Below are positions 11,320-22,615 of a stretch of DNA of 64,000 nucleotides, piece by piece. A model generated the notes under the pieces. It searched no databases. It was not told the origin of the DNA and worked only from the letters and a program-made list of their open reading frames with translations. This stretch comes from Ligustrum vulgare (taxonomy: Eukaryota > Streptophyta > Magnoliopsida > Lamiales > Oleaceae). Position numbers and translations under genes: made by a program. Within the stretch, counting starts at the first letter, position 1. Each line of letters begins with the position of its first letter. The stretch lies in NCBI GenBank assembly GCA_963555705.1, contig OY743168.1, positions 95,582,925-95,646,924 of the forward strand, read 5' to 3'.

Positions 11320-11590
11320 TGTTAGAATAATTAGCATAATTAGTTTATTATAATTATAGTAGCTTTCCTAATTATAGCTTTCCTAGTTTAGATTGTATTA
11401 TGTTTATATATAGTTTTGAGTATTATAATTAATTCAATATACTTCTTGACAATTAATTTTAGGGTTGCCTCACATCTCTCTTTCTTTCTTCTTCTTCTTT
11501 TCTTTCTTCTTCTTTTCTTTCTTTCTTCTTGATTAATTGGTTGAACATATATAAGAATATATATATATGTGTGTCATTGAGTTTTCTACA
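11320..11590 (+). repeat. copia-1 3' LTR
   Basis: 271 bp. Longer than the 5' copy because of an expanded TTCTTCTTTTC microsatellite. Confidence 0.93.
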
Positions 11591-12009
11591 AAATCAACAA
11601 ATTAAGCATAGGCCAAAAAAACATAGAAAAGTTACCTGTCGATGATTTTAACTCGTAACATTGTTGAAACGTATTCAACAACACATAAGTGAACATTACT
11701 ATATAGTACTTGATATGAATTCTCCAAATATGTATAAAAGAATACCTCTCTAACATCATCAAATGTATGTGAATGCAATGGAATATTGGCAAATGTTTTC
11801 ACATTTAGCTTCAGCGGGTCTATAACCTAGATGATAATCCATCACTTCTCATGTCCAATTTCATTTCAGAAGTCGTGCCACAATATACGTGTTGTGAAAT
11901 TATTGCCAACAAATAGCAAATTTAAGTAAATAATAGATGGAGAGATGCCTCAATTCTAAACTTAACTTCGTGTAAAACGATTTGCATTGTTTTTCATATC
12001 TGGAAACCA
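11591..12009 (-). repeat. Array segment downstream of copia-1
   Basis: Continues the array unit interrupted by copia-1. On the minus strand 11640-11680 reads TTTCAACAATGTTACGAG, AAAATCATCGACAG, then GTAACTTTTC, another copy of the exon-like block with a splice donor. Confidence 0.5.
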
Positions 12010-12012
12010 TAA

Positions 12013-13203
12013 GGGGCCATTCTCTTTGTATTTCGATTTTGAATTTTGAGTTTTGAATTTTGGATTTTGGTTGTTTGTTTTGGGATTGCTAAAAACATGT
12101 TCTCTTTGTAATTTTGGAAAACTGTTTTCAAAAATAGAAAATTGAAAAATGCGTTTACTTTGTAATTTTTTGATATATTTATTTTGTAATATTTTATATG
12201 TAAAAAATGATTGATTTGTTGAATATCATTAATTTTAATGTTAATAAATCAGCTAATTCTTTATGTCAATAAATTCATCATTAATACTGTTTCAGCTAAA
12301 CAAAAATTTAACTACATACAAACAAAATCTTAACATGAATCTATATATAATGACAAAATCATATAAGAACTTCAAGTGAATGAAATGTCTCACATTTACC
12401 AAAAAAAAAAAATAATAATAATAATAATAATAAATTACAAAAAAAGGATTTTTTTTTTTTTTAACATGGATCTATATAATGACAAAATAACATAAGAACT
12501 TCAGATGAAGGAAGTGTCTCACTTTTACAAAAAAAATAAAATAATAAATAAATAAAATAAAATAAAAATCTTAAAATGGATCTATATATAATGACAAAAT
12601 AATATAAGAATTTCAAGTGAATGAAGTGTCACTTTTACAAAAAAAAATTTACAAAAAAAAAAAAAAAAAAAAAAATCTTAACGTGATCTATATATAATGA
12701 CAAAATAACATAAGAACTTCAAGTGAAGTAAGTATCTCTCACTTTTACAAAAAAAATAATAATAATAATTTACAAAAAATAAATAAATAAATAAATATTA
12801 ACATGTATCTATATATAATGATAAAATAACATAAGAACTTCAAGTGAAAGAAGTGTCTCACATTTAAAAATAATAATAATAAAAAATAAAAAATTACAAA
12901 AAAAATATATATATATATATTAACATGGATCTATATATAATGGAAAAATAATATAAGAACTTCAAGTGAAGGAAGTGTCACATTTACCAAAAAAAAAAAA
13001 AAATTCAAAACGCGCGTTTTGGTCGTTTTAGACTTTTTAACACAAAATATCCAAAACGTAATAAACTCATTTTGAGTTTCCTTTGTAATTTTTTTGGTGT
13101 TTTGGAAAACTTGTTTCTGAAAATGGGCAAAGTGAACGCGTTTTCGATATTTTCAAAAATCGAAAACTCAAAAAGGGCTCAAAACAGCAAAGAAAACGGA
13201 GCC
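12013..13203. mobile_element. Harbinger-like TIR element A, 1.2 kb, with internal minisatellite
   Basis: The left end GGGGCCATTCTCTTTGTA and the inverted right end GGCTCCGTTTTCTTTGCT form imperfect TIRs. TAA flanks both sides (12010-12012 and 13204-13206). Subterminal regions resemble elements at 13864 and 56491, sharing TTTTGGAAAAC, a GGGCAAAG.GAACGCGTTTT box and AAAACAG.AAAG.GAAC near the right end. No transposase. Confidence 0.65.
12330..12990. repeat. Six-unit minisatellite inside Harbinger-like element A
   Basis: ATCTATATATAATGACAAAA, AATAAGAACTTCAAGTGAA, then GTGTCTCAC and an A-rich spacer repeat about six times, starting near 12330, 12463, 12566, 12680, 12800 and 12920. Units are 103-133 bp; length variation lies in poly-A/AAT spacers. 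Confidence 0.8.
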
Positions 13204-13206
13204 TAA

Positions 13207-13263
13207 AGTTCCAAATATCAAAATTTCTTCTAATAAATGAATTAACAAGTCACTATTGGGAAA

Positions 13264-13299
<36 letters not shown>

Positions 13300-13863
13300 T
13301 TTCTTGAGGATTATAAAAAATCATAGAACATATGGTCATAGAAAAAAAATATTTTTTCTAGAAAGCATATAACAGACAGAAAAACAAAAAAAAACTTACT
13401 AATAATCTTGCCTTTACCATCTTCTTTAATTTTTTCAACCCCAACCTCTGAAAATATCATCGCACGTGAACCAAATAAAAATGGAAAAGACATCTGAAAT
13501 TTACTAGCTAAAGAAATTGTGCAAAAACTAAATTTAAATCTTATAATTTACATTTATCAATTGGAGCAAAACTTTGATATAGATCCATCGGGATCTATAT
13601 TGGGATGTAAAAGTGATTTTTTTAGGGTGTAAATTACACCACGATTGGAGTTGCTCTTAGCTTTTTCAATCCCAACTTTTGAACATCTTTCGAAATAACT
13701 TGGAGAAATAAAGAATTTTAGTCCTCATATGATAACATGTAGGATCAAATAAAAATGGAAAAAATAAGTCAATGAACGATTCTTGCTTTGAAAATGCAAA
13801 AAAATATATTGTATTCAAAACTAAAAAAAATAATTGTATATTGTAAAAACAAGAAAAAGCTAG
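13207..13863 (-). repeat. Array segment with a second exon-like block and a TG microsatellite
   Basis: 13266-13299 is an (AT)n(GT)n tract. On the minus strand 13400-13450 gives TTTTCAGAGGTTGGGGTTGA, an acceptor plus coding-like EVGVEKIKEDGKGKII, followed by TAAGTTTTTT. 13675-13800 repeats the CAATCCCAACTTTTGAA and AAATAACTTGGAGAAATA landmarks of the other units. Confidence 0.5.
13530..13656 (+). repeat. Terminal fragment of the same TIR family as the element at 58919
   Basis: Shares TTATAATTTACATTTATCAA, TTGGAGCA.AA and GGGATGTAAAAGTG with 59590-59660. It ends CCACGATTGGAGTTGCTC next to TTA, matching the right end CCACGGTTGGAGATGTTC of that element. The opposite end was not found. Confidence 0.5.
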
Positions 13864-14641
13864 AGTTGCGTTCTATTTGTATTTTATTTTATATTTTCAT
13901 TTTCGATAGAACTCCGAAGCCAAAGCCAAGATGGAACCTGAGACCGGATCAAATTCAAATACTAGAAGCCTTTTTCAACTCTGGAATGGTAAATCTCTCA
14001 AGCCATTTACAAGAGTAGTGGCGCAATCTCCATCATTATTTTAAGAACGGTAAATTTACAAGAAAAAAATACATGAATTTAACTCACATATAAACCTTCT
14101 TCTTCAAATCGAAATCGGCAGTTGTTGTGAGCAGCCCCAAATCACTTATACAATTACAGCCCTTCTGGATTGATCTACTTAAGAGGGAAGAAAAGTGAAG
14201 TGGAAGGAGAGGTGAGCGACTGGAAAGAGGATAGGTGAGGGATTGGGAAGAGGAAAGGGGAGCGACTGCAAAGTTGATATTGTTTGTAGGTTTAGGTTAA
14301 ATGAAAATGTTGAAACCAATATATGTAAAAAGAAAAGAAAAAAAAAACTGAGTTACAATAGGCGTGAATCGAACAGGTGACCTCTTGTAAAGAGTGTGAG
14401 ACGCTAACCACTTAAGCTACCCCAGGTCCTTGCACAAATACCCGTTTTGCGCGTATTGAGTATTTCCATTGATTTCCACTAGAAATGTCCAAAACAATTA
14501 TTTGAGCTTTTTGTGTTTTATTTGCAATTTCTTTTGTTATTCTGGAAAACGCATTTTTGGAAACGGGCAAGAGAACTCTTTTTTAGTATTTTCGAAAATA
14601 AAAATAGAAAATGACCTGAAAATAGTAAAGAGAACAAAGCC
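13864..14641. mobile_element. Harbinger-like TIR element B, 0.8 kb
   Basis: The left end AGTTGCGTTCTATTTGTATT matches element C (GGTGGCGTTCTGTTTGTATT). The right end AAAGAGAACAAAGCC abuts TAA; the left flank is TAG, a one-base difference. The interior is unlike A and C and carries a tRNA-like sequence. Confidence 0.6.
14359..14434 (-). repeat. tRNA-like sequence, probably a SINE head
   Basis: The reverse complement reads GACCTGGGGTAGCTTAAGTG, then GTTAGCGTCTCAC, ACTCTTTACAAGAG, GGTCACC and TGTTCGATTCACGCC. TAGCTTAAGTGGTTAGCG resembles a Pol III A box and TGTTCGATTCA a degenerate B box. A T-rich tail follows (14330-14347 on the plus strand is A-rich). No clean cloverleaf, so SINE-derived rather than a working tRNA gene. 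Confidence 0.45.
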
Positions 14642-14644
14642 TAA

Positions 14645-16393
14645 AACACTCAAGAATATCATCTAGAATAACTTGAATATAATGAATACGAATTGTGATT
14701 AGAACTATGTCTAGTGCTCTTCTCAGTACTCTTCTTAATCAGGTATTGGAAGAAGAGGTAATAACATAATTCTAGTAAACTAAGTAAAAAGTAATCTCTC
14801 AAAATAGTAAGAAAACTAATAACAAGTAGAGAACCTATCAACTACATAATAAAATCAATGCAATCCCTAGAAATTTAAAAATTATAATCACTAATATTAG
14901 TTAAATGCTAAACTAATAGTAATGATCGATATCTAATAGAATTGCCCTATTAAAAAAAATAATGATAAGTAAAACATACAAATTAAAAAAGTTGAAAAGG
15001 AAGAATGTAGAAAAACAAAAAAATTAGCGTTGAATGTTGAGTTTCGAGAGTTGGAGAATGAGAATTGAGGGTTGAGAAATGAGTTAAAAATCGGGAATAG
15101 AGAGTAGAAAGGTGAGAGATGAGAGTCGAGAGATGAAATTCAAGAAGCGATAAATGAAAGTTGAGGATTGAGAAATGAGTTGAGAGTTGACAGATGAGGG
15201 TCGAAAGTGGAATTTTGGGAGACGAAATTCAAGAAATAAGAATTGGGAATTGAGTATATAATAAAAACAAAAATAAGAAAATGGAAACTTTAAAAAAGAA
15301 AGAAAGGGGGGATACAAAATTATAGGAAAAACTAAAATAAATTAGCATATTACAACATATAAAATGCAACCCTAAAAATATAAAACAATTAATGCCAGGC
15401 CAAGCACACCCATCCAAAAATTAGAAAAGGAGAAGTAACAATAGACTAACAAGTAACATGAAAAACAAGTAGATATTCAACACTAAGAAACTATAAACCT
15501 CACCTTAACCACTAATTTAAGTTAGCATCTTTGATTGTTTATATCATTAACTAATATATTATTGTAGATATAAATGAAAATACATTTTTTAAAAACCAAG
15601 AACATGATTCAAAAGGTTTGACCTTTGAGAATCCCAGCTTGATCCATCAAGGGACTTGACACTTTTCAATGAACTTTGAGAACCAAAAATTGCAATAAAA
15701 CAAAATTACAAGAAAAGAGATTAGAGAAGAAACTAGAAAAATTAAGTTTAACTATGCGTAGCAACTAAATAATAATTAACCATAATAATATATAACAGTT
15801 ACAACAAAGCAAAGCACATTCTTCTAAATAAAAAAATTGAGGAACAAATAAATAAAAAACATGTAAAATGTTCAAAATGAAAGAACTAAGAACCTCAATT
15901 TGATACCAATTATAATCTAGATTTTATTGATTTAATCTAAGTCAAAGTCAACAATTAATATCAATCATATATTTTATGGGACCCACGGCTTTCAACCACA
16001 CATTTCATCAATTTCTATCAAGATCTACTAAAGACCTGATTTTAATCCTCACCAAACAGGGGCTTACTTGTAGTAACTTAACTAATATTTTATAATACGA
16101 ATTACAAGGGCATGTTTTACAAAACAATATATCATTTAAAAGTTTGAATACCTAAATCGTGACTTGGTCCACCAGGATATAAAACTTGTCAATGAAATTT
16201 GAAAAACCAAAATTGTAAAAATTAAAATTACATATAAAAGAATTAGCAAGAAAGCCACTATAGAAAAAAATGAGAAGATGTGTTACTAAGGATTATATTG
16301 AGGCACTTGTTTGATACTCATTATTCCACAATTCATTTTTCTTTAAAACTCATTTTCAATCTCACATTCTACCCAAAAAAAAAAAATCCTATG
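14645..16393 (-). repeat. Decayed tandem array, units 2 and 3 (part)
   Basis: Contains the landmarks of unit 1 in order: purine-rich block 15010-15260, ATAAAAACAAAAATAAGAAA with AACTTT (15258-15295), AAGCACACCCATC (15399-15411), ATCATTAACTAATATATTAT, AAAAGGTTTGACCTTTGAGA and CCCAGCTTGATCCA (15550-15650). A second shortened copy follows at 15750-16270. Just before the LINE, 16310-16390 looks like the left end of a Tourist-like MITE (GGCACTTGTTTGATACTC). No intact gene. Confidence 0.5.
15010..15260. repeat. Purine-rich GAGAATTGAGGGTT block (array unit 2)
   Basis: Counterpart of 5560-5800: GAGTTGGAGAATGAGAATTG and GTTGAGAAATGAG words, G/A-biased on the plus strand. Confidence 0.6.
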
Positions 16394-16520
16394 TTTTTTT
16401 TTTTTTTGATAGGAAACTGAATTCAATTAAACCAACCCAAAAATTACAAATATTATTATGGACGAGTCGTCCATCACAACAATATTAAATCTATGTAAAG
16501 TAGAAGAACTATATACTAGT

Positions 16521-17630
16521 CTATAGATTACTCATAACATTAAAGCCCAACGACCTCCTCGAATCGAGATGAAACAAAAAATTATCTAGTCCAGTAAACA
16601 TATTGGCTGCTCTGGCCCATAAACCCGTGAGAAATAAAATATTTTCCCAAATATCTTCAATCGTTCTTTGAACATTGTCAAAAATTCTTCTATTTCTCTC
16701 TAACCATATCATCCACGCTCCCGCCATTACAAAAAAATTTCCATATCTCCTTTCTTCCTATGTTATCCCCGAAGTTCCATTTGATCATAATAAAGTCCGA
16801 CCAACGTCTAGGCAAAGCACCCCATACACCAAACATATTCAACACTCTATCCCAAATGTGTTTTACAAATTCACAATGGACCAATACGTGATCAATAGTT
16901 TCATTGGCCTTTCTACACATGATACAAAATGATGGGGAAATATACCAACCAGATCTCTTCAGCTGTAATAAATCCCAAGTGTTAACCTTCCCCAAAGACA
17001 CCAACCAAACAAAAATTTTAACTTTTGTAGGAATCATTCATTTCCAAATAAATTTGAATTGGGGGAAATTAGAATCATTAGGAGAATGACAAAGAAGGTT
17101 GAAGAAGGATTTACATGAGAAATTACCCGATGGGTGACCAATCCAAATTCTTCTATCCAATGAAAGTGGGTCAATAGTGATATTTTCGAGCAGATTGGAC
17201 AGGGAAGTAAATTCTTCAATATCTCTATCATTAAGATTTCTACGAAAACCAAGATTCCAGAAGGGTGTAGAATTTGGTGTGAGGGATATTATACTGTTAA
17301 TGGCGGAATTTTTATTGTTTGATAACCGAAAAAGACGTGGGAATAATGTTTGTAGAGTTTGGTCACCCATCCATCTATCTAACCAGAACCGGATTGTATC
17401 CCCTTTCCCAACCACAAATCTAGTGTTTACCTGAAAAGTATTCCAAACTTTTGTAATGGATTTCCATGGTGCCCGATAAGTGGAATTAGTGTCCATGCAT
17501 GCATCCCTTCCATTTGAGTGGAGGCCATACCGACTAATGATGATAGAGTGTCATAGTGCCTTTGATTCCAAAGGGAACCTCCACAGCCATTTACCAAGAA
17601 GCGCCAAATTCCGCAAGTGAAGATTTCCAA
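16521..17630 (-). pseudogene. LINE 3' part: zinc-binding RVT region and tail
   Basis: Overlapping frames at 17427-17630, 17038-17496, 16690-17037 and 16521-16727 together give a zf-RVT region: FKFIWK, KVKIFVWLVSLGKVNTWDLL, CIMCRKANETIDHVLVHCEF (Cys-Cys-His-Cys), then WMIWLERNRRIFDN. Three frame changes show decay. Confidence 0.85.
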
Positions 17631-17856
17631 TCCCTAGTCCTCCTTCTTCCTTTGACTTTGTGACAACTTCCCATTTGACTAAATGGTCGCTATATCCCTC
17701 TCCTCTTCCTTCCTAAAAGAAATCCCTCATCATCTTCTCAATCATCTTTACCACCTTCCAAGGCATTTTGAAAATTGACATGAAATACGTCGGAATACTC
17801 CCCAAAACCGACTGCAAAAGCACGAGTCGCCCTCCTCTTGATAAACAACCTTTATG

Positions 17857-18783
17857 TCACCCTTCCAATCTTCTTGCAATTTTCTCCACTACTGGGTTCC
17901 AAAAAGAAATAGTATTTGGATTTCCTCCTAAGGGTAATCCTAGGTAATTCAGAGGCCAATTACCCTTGTCACAACCCACTTTCCTCACAATGTCTCCAAT
18001 CCTTTGTTCAGTCAAGTTAATGCCTACAACCGTGCTTTTTGCCATATTTATTTTTAATCCCGCACTCCTTGTAAAAATCTCCAGGATTCCTATGAGGTTC
18101 TCAATACTGTCATCCTTATTCTCTAAGAAGAAAATACTATCATCTGCAAATTGTAAATGTGAGACCCTCACTTTATTATTACCAACCTTAAATCCTTCCA
18201 ATATCTGCATATCACAAGCCTTATTGACCAATCTACTGAGAACATCCCCTACTAGAATGAAGAGAAACGGTGATAGTGGGTCTCCTTGCCTTAACCCTCT
18301 AGATGCACCGAATTTCCCCTTTGGTTTACCATTAATCATCACAGAGAAATTTGCAGACGACAGACAACCCATTATCCATTCCCTCCATCTTTTACCGAAA
18401 CCTTTCCTATCTAACACAAAATCTAAAAATTCCCAACTAACATGGTCATATGCCTTTTCAAAATCAATTTTAAGCACCACCCCTTCTTTCTTCTTTGCCA
18501 TGTATTCCTCAACAGTCTCATTTGCAATCAAAACCAAGTCGAGGATTTGCCTTCCTTTCACAAAAGCACACTGGCCTACATCTATTGTCTCTTCCATGAC
18601 TTCCTTAAGTCTCGAGGATAGAACCTTCGCTATTATTTTGTATAACGAAGTCACCAAGCTTATGGGGGGAAAATCTTTGATGGAAACTGAGCTCAATTTT
18701 TTTGGAATAAGGCTTATAAATGTTTCATTTACTCTAGCATTTACAACGCCGTTCACATAAAATTCATGAAACACCTTCATCAA
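17857..18783 (-). pseudogene. LINE reverse transcriptase domain
   Basis: Non-LTR RT of the plant L1 group: FISLIPKK, DFPPISLVTSLYKIIAKVL, FVKGRQILD, VVLKIDFEKAYDHVSWEFL, the fingers motif GLRQGDPLSPFLFI, catalytic FADD in LQFADDSIFFLE, and LNYLGLPLGG. The upstream linker (18784-19143) and downstream part are in other frames. Antisense open frames over this region are shadows. Confidence 0.92.
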
Positions 18784-19143
18784 GTCTTCTTTAATGACAT
18801 CTCAACCCTCCTTTAGTGCCGCCATAGAGAAACCATCCGGTCTCGGTGCTCTATCCCCTTCGCATTCAAAAAGGGCATTTTTAATCTCTTCTTCCTGAAA
18901 AGGTTCCTCCAGTTTCGATCTCCTTTCTATGTCTATACTTGCCCATTCTAACCCTTCAATGCCAATACTTTTTGTCTCTCTTGTTGAACAACTCTTGGAA
19001 GAAATCTATGATTTCCTTCTCTATTTCCTCTTCCCTGTGAAGAATTCTCCCATCTCTGGCCTCAAGTTTATTGATCAAATTATTCATCTTCCTTACGCTT
19101 GCAATTCAATGAAACATCTTAGAGTTGTTATCCCATTCCTTTA

Positions 19144-19799
19144 CTCCTTTAAGCTTTACTTTTTGATTCCACGAAATTTCTTCCCTTACGATCAATTCTT
19201 CCAACTTTCTTCGTAATGTTCTTCTCTCTCCTCTCTTCTCTTCCCCAATATTCTGACTTACATATTCCTTATCAATCTCTTCAATCCTCTTCATAATTGC
19301 GTTTTTCTCCATTCTTACGTTACCGAATTCTTCTTTATTCCACTTTTTCAATTCTTCCTTCATCAATTTCAACTTCCCCATGAATCTAAAACCTGCCCAA
19401 CCTTCCACTTCCCACCTATCCCACCATGCCTTACAGTTCCTGCTAAAGTTCTTATGCCTTAACCACATATCCTCCTTTAAGCTTTACTTTTTGATTCCAC
19501 GAAATTTCTTCCCTTACGATCAATTCTTCCAACTTTCTTCGTAATGTTCTTCTCTCTCCTCTCTTCTCTTCCCCAATATTCTGACTTACATCTTCCTTAT
19601 CAATCTCTTCAATCCTCTTCATAATTGCGTTTTTCTCCATTCTTACGTTACCGAATTCTTCTTTATTCCACTTTTTCAATTCTTCCTTCATCAATTTCAA
19701 CTTCCCCATGAATCTAAAACCTGCCCAACCTTCCACTTCCCACCTATCCCACCATGCCTTACAGTTCCTGCTAAAGTTCTTATGCCTTAACCACATATT
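19144..19799 (-). repeat. 328-bp tandem duplication inside the LINE
   Basis: 19144-19471 and 19472-19799 are the same sequence, differing visibly by only one base (CATATTCCT versus CATCTTCCT). 328 is not a multiple of three, so the duplication shifts frame. Each copy encodes NMWLRHKNFSRN to WNQKVKLKG of the linker between endonuclease and RT. Confidence 0.9.
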
Positions 19800-20375
19800 C
19801 TCAAAAAGAAATGGACTAGGCCCCCATTTGAATCTGTTGGTATCTAAAGTAATGGGACAATGATCTGAGGTTACCCTCACAAGTGCTTCTTGCCTTACTT
19901 CCTCAAACATATTTTCCCATTCTTCCGAAAATAGGAATCTATCTATTCTTGAACAGGCCAGTCTCTCTCTCATATTAGACCATGTGTATTCTGAATTTAG
20001 GAGCTGTAAATCCTTTAACCCCATGTCTTTTATGAGTTGATCAAACTTCCTCATGCTTTTGGTATACCTGTTCCCCTCCAATTTCTCTGAGGGATATCTA
20101 ACTACGTTAAAATCACCCCCTACACACCAATTCCTTCCACAAAGTCCATATAAGCCTGCTAGTTCGACCCAAAACTCTTCCCTTTCTCTTTTCCTACATG
20201 GTCCATAAACACCTGAGAACCACCAACCTTCATTACCCCCAACAACCTCTAGCAAGACCGATACTGAAAAGTTCCCCAAGACTACTTCTTTCCCCCTAAA
20301 CACCATTGAGTCCCAAATTACTAGAATCCCACCTGATTTCCCAATTGAAGGTAGAAATGCCCATTCCTTAAACAA
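19452..20375 (-). pseudogene. LINE endonuclease domain (ORF2 N-terminal part)
   Basis: Exo_endo_phos-type endonuclease. Visible motifs are KSGGILVIWDS, GVYGPC, GGDFNVVRYPSEK (Asp/Asn of the active site), YTWSN, SRIDRFLFSEEW and the terminal SDHCPI (Asp-His pair). The usual N-terminal strand with the NIRGL motif and the catalytic Glu is absent because the element is truncated. The last 13 codons run across the junction of the tandem duplication. Confidence 0.9.
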
Positions 20376-21269
20376 AATAGCAAGTTTTGTTATACTAAAT
20401 TGATATAAGAAATCAACTAAATAACATAGAATAGATAGAAAAACAAAGAAGACTCACTTGCAAATTTCACCTCATATCATTGCGGAAACATGGTATGAAC
20501 TTAAGTACTCACATCATCATACATGGATCAAATAAAAATGGAAATAACAAGTCAATAAATTATTCTTGTTGAAAAAAGACTATAAAACATATTATTGAAC
20601 AGCAAAATCATAATCATTAAAGATCATTAGAATAACAAAGGAAACTTGCTGCAGATTTTACCTCAAATTGTCGCTGAAAGATGCAATGAGCTTGTTCAAC
20701 TCCAACTTCCGAATATCCTTTAAAATAATACTTGAACATCATTTTAAAAGTTTGAACAATACTTGAATCCCAGCTTGATCCACAATATGACACGCTTATC
20801 AATGAACATAGAATGGGCAAAAAAAAACAAAAACAAAACTTGTCAATGAATTTACCTCGTACAAGATGCTTTGATGGAAAAAAAAAAGGTCAATAAATGT
20901 TTTCTTAGGTGAAAATGCAGAAATTATATTGTATACAAAATCAAAAGCAAACAGTAATCGTTAAAAAATATATATATTATTTTTATCTTGTTTATCCGCT
21001 TAAAGATGCAACTAACTTGTTTAACCCCAATTTCTGAATATCCACTGAAATAACTTGGAGAAATATAAATTTCAGTCTTCATATCATAACACATAAATCA
21101 AAGAAAAATCAATGAATGATTCAAATTGTGAAAAGGCAAAAATGTTTTGTACTCAGAGCAAAGCAAAGCAAAGAAATAACTATGAAGAGACACAACAATA
21201 AAAGTAATTGACGAAATTGAAAAATTTTAAAAAGTGGAAAAGCAAAACATAAAAAAATGATAGAAGGAA

Positions 21270-21530
21270 GAAATCACGAGAATGGAGAGTTGAGAGAGGA
21301 AATATAATCTTATGAGAGCCGAGACTGGATATTCAAGAGGAAAAATTCAAGTATAAGAAATGAGGTAGACTTGGAAATCGAATATTTCCGAGTGTTGAGA
21401 ATTGAGTTTTGAGATTGGAGAATTTTAAGAGTTGAGAGCTAAGTAATGAAGTCGATAATAGAGAAAGGAGAGCGGGGAGTTTAAAGAGATGCGAGTCAAA
21501 AGTTGAGATTCAAGAATGAGAATAAGCAAT
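21270..21530. repeat. Purine-rich GAGAGTTGAGA block (array unit 3)
   Basis: Third copy of the G/A-biased block. GAATGGAGAGTTGAGAGAGG and GAGAATTTTAAGAGTTGAGA are typical words. Confidence 0.6.
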
Positions 21531-22009
21531 GTTTGACCCCCCACTATAAATAAAATACATTTTTTTCTCTCTTATATTCAACAACACATTATAAATATAA
21601 AATAATATTGATCCATTAAAGATTCCCTACTTTTTAACTGTACATTCTTCTAAAGAATTGAATTGAGAATTGAGAACGGGAAATAAATATAAAATAATAG
21701 AGGAAGGGAAACTTCAAAAAAAGGGAAAAAATGAAAAACTTACATCGATAATTTACAGCAACAATTTAAAAATGTATAAAAGTTGCAAAAACCAAGCACA
21801 CTCTTACAAAATAATAGAAAATTTGAGGAACCAAAAAATAACATGTAAAAAGAAAAACATGTAATATGTTCAACAGGAAAGAACTATGAACCTCCCTTTA
21901 GACGTCAATTTTATGTCAGCGTCTTTTGTTGTAAATATCGTTAACTAATATATTTTGTAGATATGAATGACAAGGGCATGTTTTACGAGACAAGGAAATC
22001 ATTTATGCT

Positions 22010-22325
22010 CTATTTGGGAGTGTGGTAACACTGTAGCAATTTTTAAATTGTTTTTTTGTTGTTTTCGAAGTAAGATGCATGGTTGAAAAGTGGAAAGAAA
22101 ATTTATGTGATTAAAAAGTGATTTGAAAAATTGTGTTTTTTATAAATTGACTTATAAATTGTAATGATTGCGTTTCAGAACAGAGTGTTATTTATTTTTC
22201 AAGGTAAAAGTGTGATTATAAAATGGAAAGAGAAAATGTATGTGGTTAACAAGTAGTTTTAGGAATTATGTTGTTCATTAACTAATTTATAAATTGTAAT
22301 AATTGCGTTAAAGAACGGAAGCTTA
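22010..22325 (+). repeat. MITE-like repeat, family 1, two adjoining copies
   Basis: GTGTGGTAACACTGT, AAAGTAAGATGCATGGTTG, TGATTAAAAAGTGATTTG and TTTATAAATTGTAATGATTG, then a second partial copy from 22205. Same family as 1709-1890. Confidence 0.5.
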
Positions 22326-22469
22326 AAAGGTTTGACCAATACCTCAATCCTAGCTTGGTTCGGAATGTTCCATGCCTTACCATTACTTTGAGAAATAGAA
22401 ATTGAAATCAAAATTAAGCACAAATGGAAGCAAGTAGCTTACTATAGAAAAGATGAGAAAATATGTTCT

Positions 22470-22615
22470 CAAGGATAACATGCTTAGAAAACATAGGTGG
22501 AAAACTTTTTCCATGAAAAATTTTGAATCAAACACCAAAGGTGGAAAATTAGAATGGAAAATATTTTCTACCCACATTTTCCGCAATCAATCAAACACAC
22601 TCTTAGAGAAATACA
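22470..22615. repeat. MITE-like repeat, family 2
   Basis: Near-palindromic ends: GGTGGAAAACTTTTTCCATG ... TTTTGAATCAAACACC, then GGTGGAAAATT ... CATTTTCCGCAATCAATC. Shares TTTCCATGGAAAATGTGTTG-like words with 57570-57610. Confidence 0.4.

Larger units (their letters stand above)
6550..11590 (+). mobile_element. Ty1/copia LTR retrotransposon (copia-1), almost full length
   Basis: Two LTRs starting TGTTAGAATAATTAGC and ending TTTTCTACA flank a 4.5-kb interior with a primer-binding site, gag-pol in copia order (GAG, PR, INT, RT, RNase H) and a polypurine tract. The LTRs differ by about three substitutions plus pyrimidine-microsatellite length, so insertion was fairly recent. Flanks are AGAAA on the left and AAATC on the right, so a clean 5-bp duplication is not visible, only a shared AAA. 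Coding is broken by a 2-bp deletion in RT and damaged at the protease active site, so it cannot move on its own. It sits inside the decayed array. Confidence 0.93.
16394..20376 (-). mobile_element. L1-type LINE, 5'-truncated, minus strand
   Basis: Reads leftwards from an apurinic/apyrimidinic endonuclease domain to reverse transcriptase, a zinc-binding RVT domain and a 3' tail ending TTCAGTTTCCTATC plus 14 A (T14 on the plus strand at 16394-16407). ORF1 and the first part of the endonuclease are missing, as in typical 5'-truncated insertions. A 328-bp tandem duplication and several frameshifts inactivate it. No target duplication was found. It splits an array unit. Confidence 0.9.

Noticed and set aside
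14359..14434. Functional tRNA gene
   Set aside because: A- and B-box-like words are present but acceptor and anticodon stems do not pair cleanly; better explained as a SINE head.
17966..18760. 264-codon plus-strand frame
   Set aside because: Exact antisense shadow of the LINE reverse transcriptase domain.
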